A stretch of DNA of 9,021 nt from an uncultured bacterium (GTDB lineage: Bacteria > Chloroflexota > Anaerolineae > JACIWP01), in NCBI GenBank assembly GCA_903872005.1, contig CAIQJD010000408.1, positions 1-9,021 of the forward strand, given 5' to 3'. The position numbers and the translations under genes were made by a program. Positions 6,279 to 9,021 of the stretch are shown here, piece after piece (the first letter of the stretch is position 1; each line of letters begins with the position of its first letter). The notes below the pieces were generated by a model. The model did no database searches, was not told where the DNA came from, and was given only the letters and a program-made list of their open reading frames with translations.

Positions 6279-7076
6279 TTGCACGCCATTGTCTGTATCA
6301 AGCAGGTTCCCGATACGTCCGAAGTCAAGATTGACCCGGAACGCGGCACACTCATTCGAGAGGGCGTGCCCAGTATCATCAACCCCTTCGACACCTACGC
6401 AGTCGAAGAAGCCCTCCGCCTCAAAGAAAAATTCGGTGGCAAAGTCACACTCATCAGCATGGGCCCGCCCCAAGCCAAAGAAGCCTTGAAAGAGGCGTTG
6501 GCCATGGGCTGCGACGATGCCATTCTCATCTCTGACCGCGCCTTCGCCGGCTCCGACACCTGGGCCACCGCCTATACCCTCTCTCAGGCCATCCGCCGCA
6601 TCGGCGACTACGACATCATCCTCTGCGGCAAACAAGCCATTGACGGCGACACCGGCCAGGTCGGCCCCGGCATCGCGCGCCAGTTGCAGATCACCCAGCT
6701 CACCTACGTCTTCAAGATCCGCGAGATTGACTTCGCCCAACAGACCATCTGCGTCGAGCGCCTGTTGGAAGAAGGGCGCGAAGTGGCCGTCAGCCGGCTG
6801 CCGGCGCTGGTCACCGTGGTCAAAGATATCAACCAGCCGCGTTATCCGGTCTTTTCCGGCATACGCCGCGCGTCGCGCATGCCCATTCCGATCTGGACTG
6901 CGGCCGAGCTGGAAGGCGTAGACCGCAAGCTCCTCGGCCTGGATGGCTCGCCGACCCGCGTGGTCAAAGTCTTCAGTCCGCCGGCGCGCCTGGGACGCAT
7001 CCAATTGTTTGATGGCGAGCCGGCCGACGCCGCCGCCAGGCTCGTGGCCGCGCTGCACGACGACAAAGTAATCTAG
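6279..7076 (+). CDS. etfB: Electron transfer flavoprotein, beta subunit
   Basis: Beta subunit of the heterodimeric ETF, which carries electrons between flavin dehydrogenases and a quinone, ferredoxin or NAD partner in the cytoplasm. The 265 residues match family length. The N-terminus HAIVCIKQVPDTSEVKIDP and the following LIREGVPSIINPFD are textbook EtfB. GSDTWATAY (91-99) and GKQAIDGDTGQVGP (117-130) form the nucleotide/flavin pocket. The DGDT-QVGP version is the one found in bifurcating ETFs such as Megasphaera and Acetobacterium, where EtfB binds a second FAD; AMP-binding ETFs such as the human one have DDD-x-NQTGQM. The EtfB signature region is at about 159-181 (VERLLEEGREVAVSRLPALV, then TV). 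The start is TTG, chosen for its AAGGAGG site and because residue 2 onward fits the family. etfA follows after 18 nt. Identity is near certain; the bifurcating subtype is inferred from the motif. Confidence 0.96.
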   Translation: MHAIVCIKQVPDTSEVKIDPERGTLIREGVPSIINPFDTYAVEEALRLKEKFGGKVTLISMGPPQAKEALKEALAMGCDDAILISDRAFAGSDTWATAYTLSQAIRRIGDYDIILCGKQAIDGDTGQVGPGIARQLQITQLTYVFKIREIDFAQQTICVERLLEEGREVAVSRLPALVTVVKDINQPRYPVFSGIRRASRMPIPIWTAAELEGVDRKLLGLDGSPTRVVKVFSPPARLGRIQLFDGEPADAAARLVAALHDDKVI

Positions 7077-7094
7077 CGTCGAGGAGGACGATTC

Positions 7095-8291
7095 ATGGCT
7101 CTGTTGAACATTGATCGCGAGAAATGTATCGGCTGCGAAGCATGCGTGGGAGCCTGTCCTTTCGGCGCACTGAGCATGGACGCAGAGAATATCGCCATCG
7201 TAGACGAACGCTGCACGGCCTGTCGCGCCTGCCTGGAAGTCTGCCCATCTGACGCCCTCAGCCTGCCCGAAGTCGCCGCGCCGGCCGCCGGCCTTGCCGC
7301 CTATCAGGGCGTCTGGGTCTGGGTGGAACAATTCAATGGCGCAGCCGGCTCCATCTCGTGGGAAATGGCCGGCAAGGGTCGCGAGCTGGCAAATCAGCTC
7401 AAGACCAGCCTGACCGCTGTCGTCCTGGGCTATCAGTGCGAGTCCATCGCGCAGCAGGCCATCGCCTACGGGGCGGATCGGGTCATCCTGGTAGACGATC
7501 CGAGCCTGGCCGCCTATCGCACCGAACCCTACGCTCTGGCATTGATTGATTTGGTGCGCCAGCACAAACCGGAGATCTTCCTCCTGGGCGCGTCGTCGCG
7601 CGGCCGCGATCTGGCCGGCGCCGTCGCCACCGAAGTCGTCTGCGGCCTGACTGCCGACTGCACCGGCCTGGAAATTGACGCCGAGAACGGGTTACTGCGC
7701 CAGACGCGGCCGGCTTTCGGCGGCAACATCATGGCAACCATCATCTCGCCCAATCACCGCCCGCAGATGGCGACCGTGCGGCATCGGGTTTTCGAGATGC
7801 CCAAGCCGGACGCCACACGGCGCGGGGAGATCGTGCGCGCCAGCGCCGTCTTGAGCGAAGCCAAGATCGCCAGCAAAGTCGTGGACTTCATCCAGGCTGA
7901 GGGCGGCATCAACCTGGCCGATGCCAAGATCATCTGCTCTGGCGGACGCGGCGTCGGTGGGCCGGCCGGCTTCGATCCCATTCGTGAGCTGGCCGAGGTC
8001 CTGGGCGGAGCCGTCGGTTCCTCACGCGCCGCCGTGGATGCCGGCTGGATTCCCTACGCGCATCAGGTCGGCCAGACCGGCCGCACGGTGCGCCCCGACC
8101 TCTACGTTGCTTGCGGCATCTCCGGCGCCATCCAACACCTGGCCGGCATGCAGACCTCGCAGGTCATCATCGCCATCAACAAAGACCCCGAAGCGCCCAT
8201 CTTCAAATTTGCCAACTACGGCATTGTCGGCGACCTGTTTGAAATCGTGCCGGCGCTGACGGAACAATTCCGCCAGGCCCTGGGCAAATAG
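7095..8291 (+). CDS. etfA: Electron transfer flavoprotein, alpha subunit with N-terminal 2[4Fe-4S] ferredoxin domain
   Basis: Alpha subunit and partner of the EtfB encoded just upstream. Residues 1-60 form a bacterial-type ferredoxin domain with two complete CxxCxxCxxxCP clusters: C11, C14, C17, C21 and C40, C43, C46, C50. Domain I of EtfA follows (about 70-245). The FAD-binding C-terminal domain (about 250-398) has GGRGVGG (283-289), [10 protein letters not shown] (309-318), [12 protein letters not shown] (323-334), GISGAIQH (341-348) and INKDP-x-API (361-369). At 398 residues it exceeds plain EtfA by about the ferredoxin module. This fusion is known from LctC and CarE of Acetobacterium-type bifurcating complexes. 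GAGGAGG (7081-7087) lies 7 nt before the ATG. The protein is soluble, with no signal peptide. Its dehydrogenase or quinone-reductase partner is not in the window. Confidence 0.96.
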   Translation: MALLNIDREKCIGCEACVGACPFGALSMDAENIAIVDERCTACRACLEVCPSDALSLPEVAAPAAGLAAYQGVWVWVEQFNGAAGSISWEMAGKGRELANQLKTSLTAVVLGYQCESIAQQAIAYGADRVILVDDPSLAAYRTEPYALALIDLVRQHKPEIFLLGASSRGRDLAGAVATEVVCGLTADCTGLEIDAENGLLRQTRPAFGGNIMATIISPNHRPQMATVRHRVFEMPKPDATRRGEIVRASAVLSEAKIASKVVDFIQAEGGINLADAKIICSGGRGVGGPAGFDPIRELAEVLGGAVGSSRAAVDAGWIPYAHQVGQTGRTVRPDLYVACGISGAIQHLAGMQTSQVIIAINKDPEAPIFKFANYGIVGDLFEIVPALTEQFRQALGK

Positions 8292-8304
8292 ACACGTTCG
8301 TGGG

Positions 8305-8333
8305 GAAGGGCGGCGCAATCCGCCCTTCTTTTT
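8305..8333 (+). terminator. Intrinsic terminator of the etfBA operon
   Basis: A 9-bp perfect stem pairs GAAGGGCGG (8305-8313) with CCGCCCTTC (8320-8328) around a 6-nt loop, followed directly by TTTTT (8329-8333). It starts 13 nt after the etfA stop and separates the operon from the downstream glycosyltransferase. Confidence 0.92.
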
Positions 8334-8357
8334 CCTTCCCTGCCTATACCGAGCCGT

Positions 8358-8402
8358 CTCAGTCCGCCGGCCGGCGCCCACGTTTCCGCGCCGGCCACTG
8401 AG
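8358..8402. repeat. Long interrupted hairpin upstream of the glycosyltransferase gene
   Basis: The inner stem GGCCGGCGC (8369-8377) pairs perfectly with GCGCCGGCC (8388-8396) around a 10-nt loop. The outer stem CTCAGT (8358-8363) pairs with ACTGAG (8397-8402), leaving a 5-nt bulge on the left side only. That gives fifteen base pairs in total. It ends 18 nt before the ATG at 8421, just before the GGGAG ribosome site, and has no T-run on either side, so it is not a standard terminator. It could be a leader structure or a protein site. Confidence 0.6.
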
Positions 8403-8420
8403 CCTGATGGGAGCCTGTTG

Positions 8421-9021
8421 ATGAAGGATTCCGGTTCGGCGCAGCGCCCTGACTTGCCGCGCCCCTATGTCTGGGCCATTCTGGCCGGCGTTCTGGCGCT
8501 CAGCCTGTTTTTGTCTCTGTACCGTCTGCCGGCGATTCCCCCGGGCCTGCACCATGATGAGGCCTACTACGGGTTAGACGCGCTGCGTGTCCTCTCAGAC
8601 GGGATCCACCCCATCTACTTCGAGAAGAACAACGGCCGCGAACCGCTCTTCATCTACCTGCTGGCTCTGGTCTTCCGGCTTGTCCCTCCGACCACGCTGG
8701 TCATGCGCCAGGCGGCGGCGGCGCTGGGCCTGCTCACCCTGCCTCTGCTCTACCTGCTTGTCCGAGAGAGCTTGCGCGATGTCGAACCGCGCCACGCAAC
8801 GGCCGCCGGCCTCTTCTCCGTCATCGTCCTGGCGACGCTCTACTGGCACGTCCATTACAGCCGGCTGGCGCTGCGCGCGGTCATGATTCCGCCCGCAGAA
8901 ACGCTGGTCGTCTGGCTCTTCTGGCGCGCCGTGCGCCGGCGGCGCTGGCCCGATTTCCTGTGGGCCGGCCTGGCCCTGGGCATCAGCATGTATACCTATC
9001 TCTCGGCGCGCCTCCTGGCCC
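8421..9021 (+). CDS. GT39/PMT-like membrane glycosyltransferase, N-terminal part (runs off the window)
   Basis: This frame is open to the right edge (200 complete codons). It begins MKDSGSAQRPDLPRPYVW with GGGAG 7 nt upstream of the ATG. The first hydrophobic segment is about residues 17-34. The first external loop carries PPGLHHDEAYYG (40-51), with the D46-E47 pair expected for the metal/catalytic acidic site of GT-C fold enzymes, then NNGREPLFIYLLAL (70-83) at the loop exit, another family hallmark. Further membrane segments lie at about 76-88, 97-114, 126-142, 158-170 and 178-198, separated by Arg-rich cytosolic turns such as RAVRRRRWP. Such proteins move sugars from polyprenyl-phosphate donors to proteins or cell-envelope glycans; donor and acceptor cannot be told from sequence. 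The full protein is probably well over 450 residues, so most is missing here. Confidence 0.85.
   Translation, partial: MKDSGSAQRPDLPRPYVWAILAGVLALSLFLSLYRLPAIPPGLHHDEAYYGLDALRVLSDGIHPIYFEKNNGREPLFIYLLALVFRLVPPTTLVMRQAAAALGLLTLPLLYLLVRESLRDVEPRHATAAGLFSVIVLATLYWHVHYSRLALRAVMIPPAETLVVWLFWRAVRRRRWPDFLWAGLALGISMYTYLSARLLA

Noticed and set aside
6144..7565. 473-codon minus-strand open frame opposite etfB and the start of etfA
   Set aside because: It lies antisense to two certain ETF genes, has no recognisable domain, and its end falls inside the etfBA promoter region.

Overview
The window is GC-rich, densely coding bacterial DNA, most likely from a member of the Chloroflexota (Anaerolineae, Ardenticatenia or a relative). 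That placement is inferred from three things. A secreted protein has Pro/Thr linkers of the PTPTPT kind and combines subtilase, kelch, cohesin and dockerin modules. There is a ferredoxin-fused EtfA. There is a GT39-type membrane glycosyltransferase with the PPGLHHDEAYYG opening. No rRNA or other phylogenetic marker is present, so the phylum call is moderate and anything finer is a guess.

Layout. (1) Positions 2-1078 (+) hold the nearly complete 3' part of an M24 Xaa-Pro peptidase, followed by an intrinsic terminator. (2) Positions 1163-5863 (-) hold one giant gene, convergent with the first, for a 1566-residue exported subtilisin-like protease. Its module order is signal peptide, propeptide, S8 catalytic domain, CUB-like domain, PT linker, second CUB-like domain, six-bladed kelch propeller, BACON-like Ig domain, cohesin, small beta-sandwich, dockerin, cohesin. 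(3) Positions 5864-6278 are a divergent regulatory region with a candidate promoter in each direction and a cluster of nested inverted repeats beside the rightward promoter. (4) Positions 6279-8291 (+) are an etfB-etfA operon. EtfB carries the flavin-site motif typical of electron-bifurcating ETFs, and EtfA carries an N-terminal two-[4Fe-4S] ferredoxin domain. A strong intrinsic terminator closes the operon. (5) From 8421 to the window end (+) is the start of a polytopic GT39/PMT-like glycosyltransferase, preceded by a long interrupted hairpin.

How the genes fit together. They do not form one pathway. The peptidase (cytosolic dipeptide or Xaa-Pro turnover) and the giant protease (extracellular proteolysis) would suit a heterotrophic, protein-degrading life. 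The ETF pair would serve anaerobic or flexible redox metabolism of acyl-CoA or 2-hydroxyacid intermediates, but no partner dehydrogenase is in the window. The most unusual object is the protease, which carries a dockerin between two cohesins on one polypeptide and could self-associate or nucleate a surface protein assembly. A second genome-scale signal is the heavy over-representation of the palindrome GCCGGC, about 78 copies by eye.
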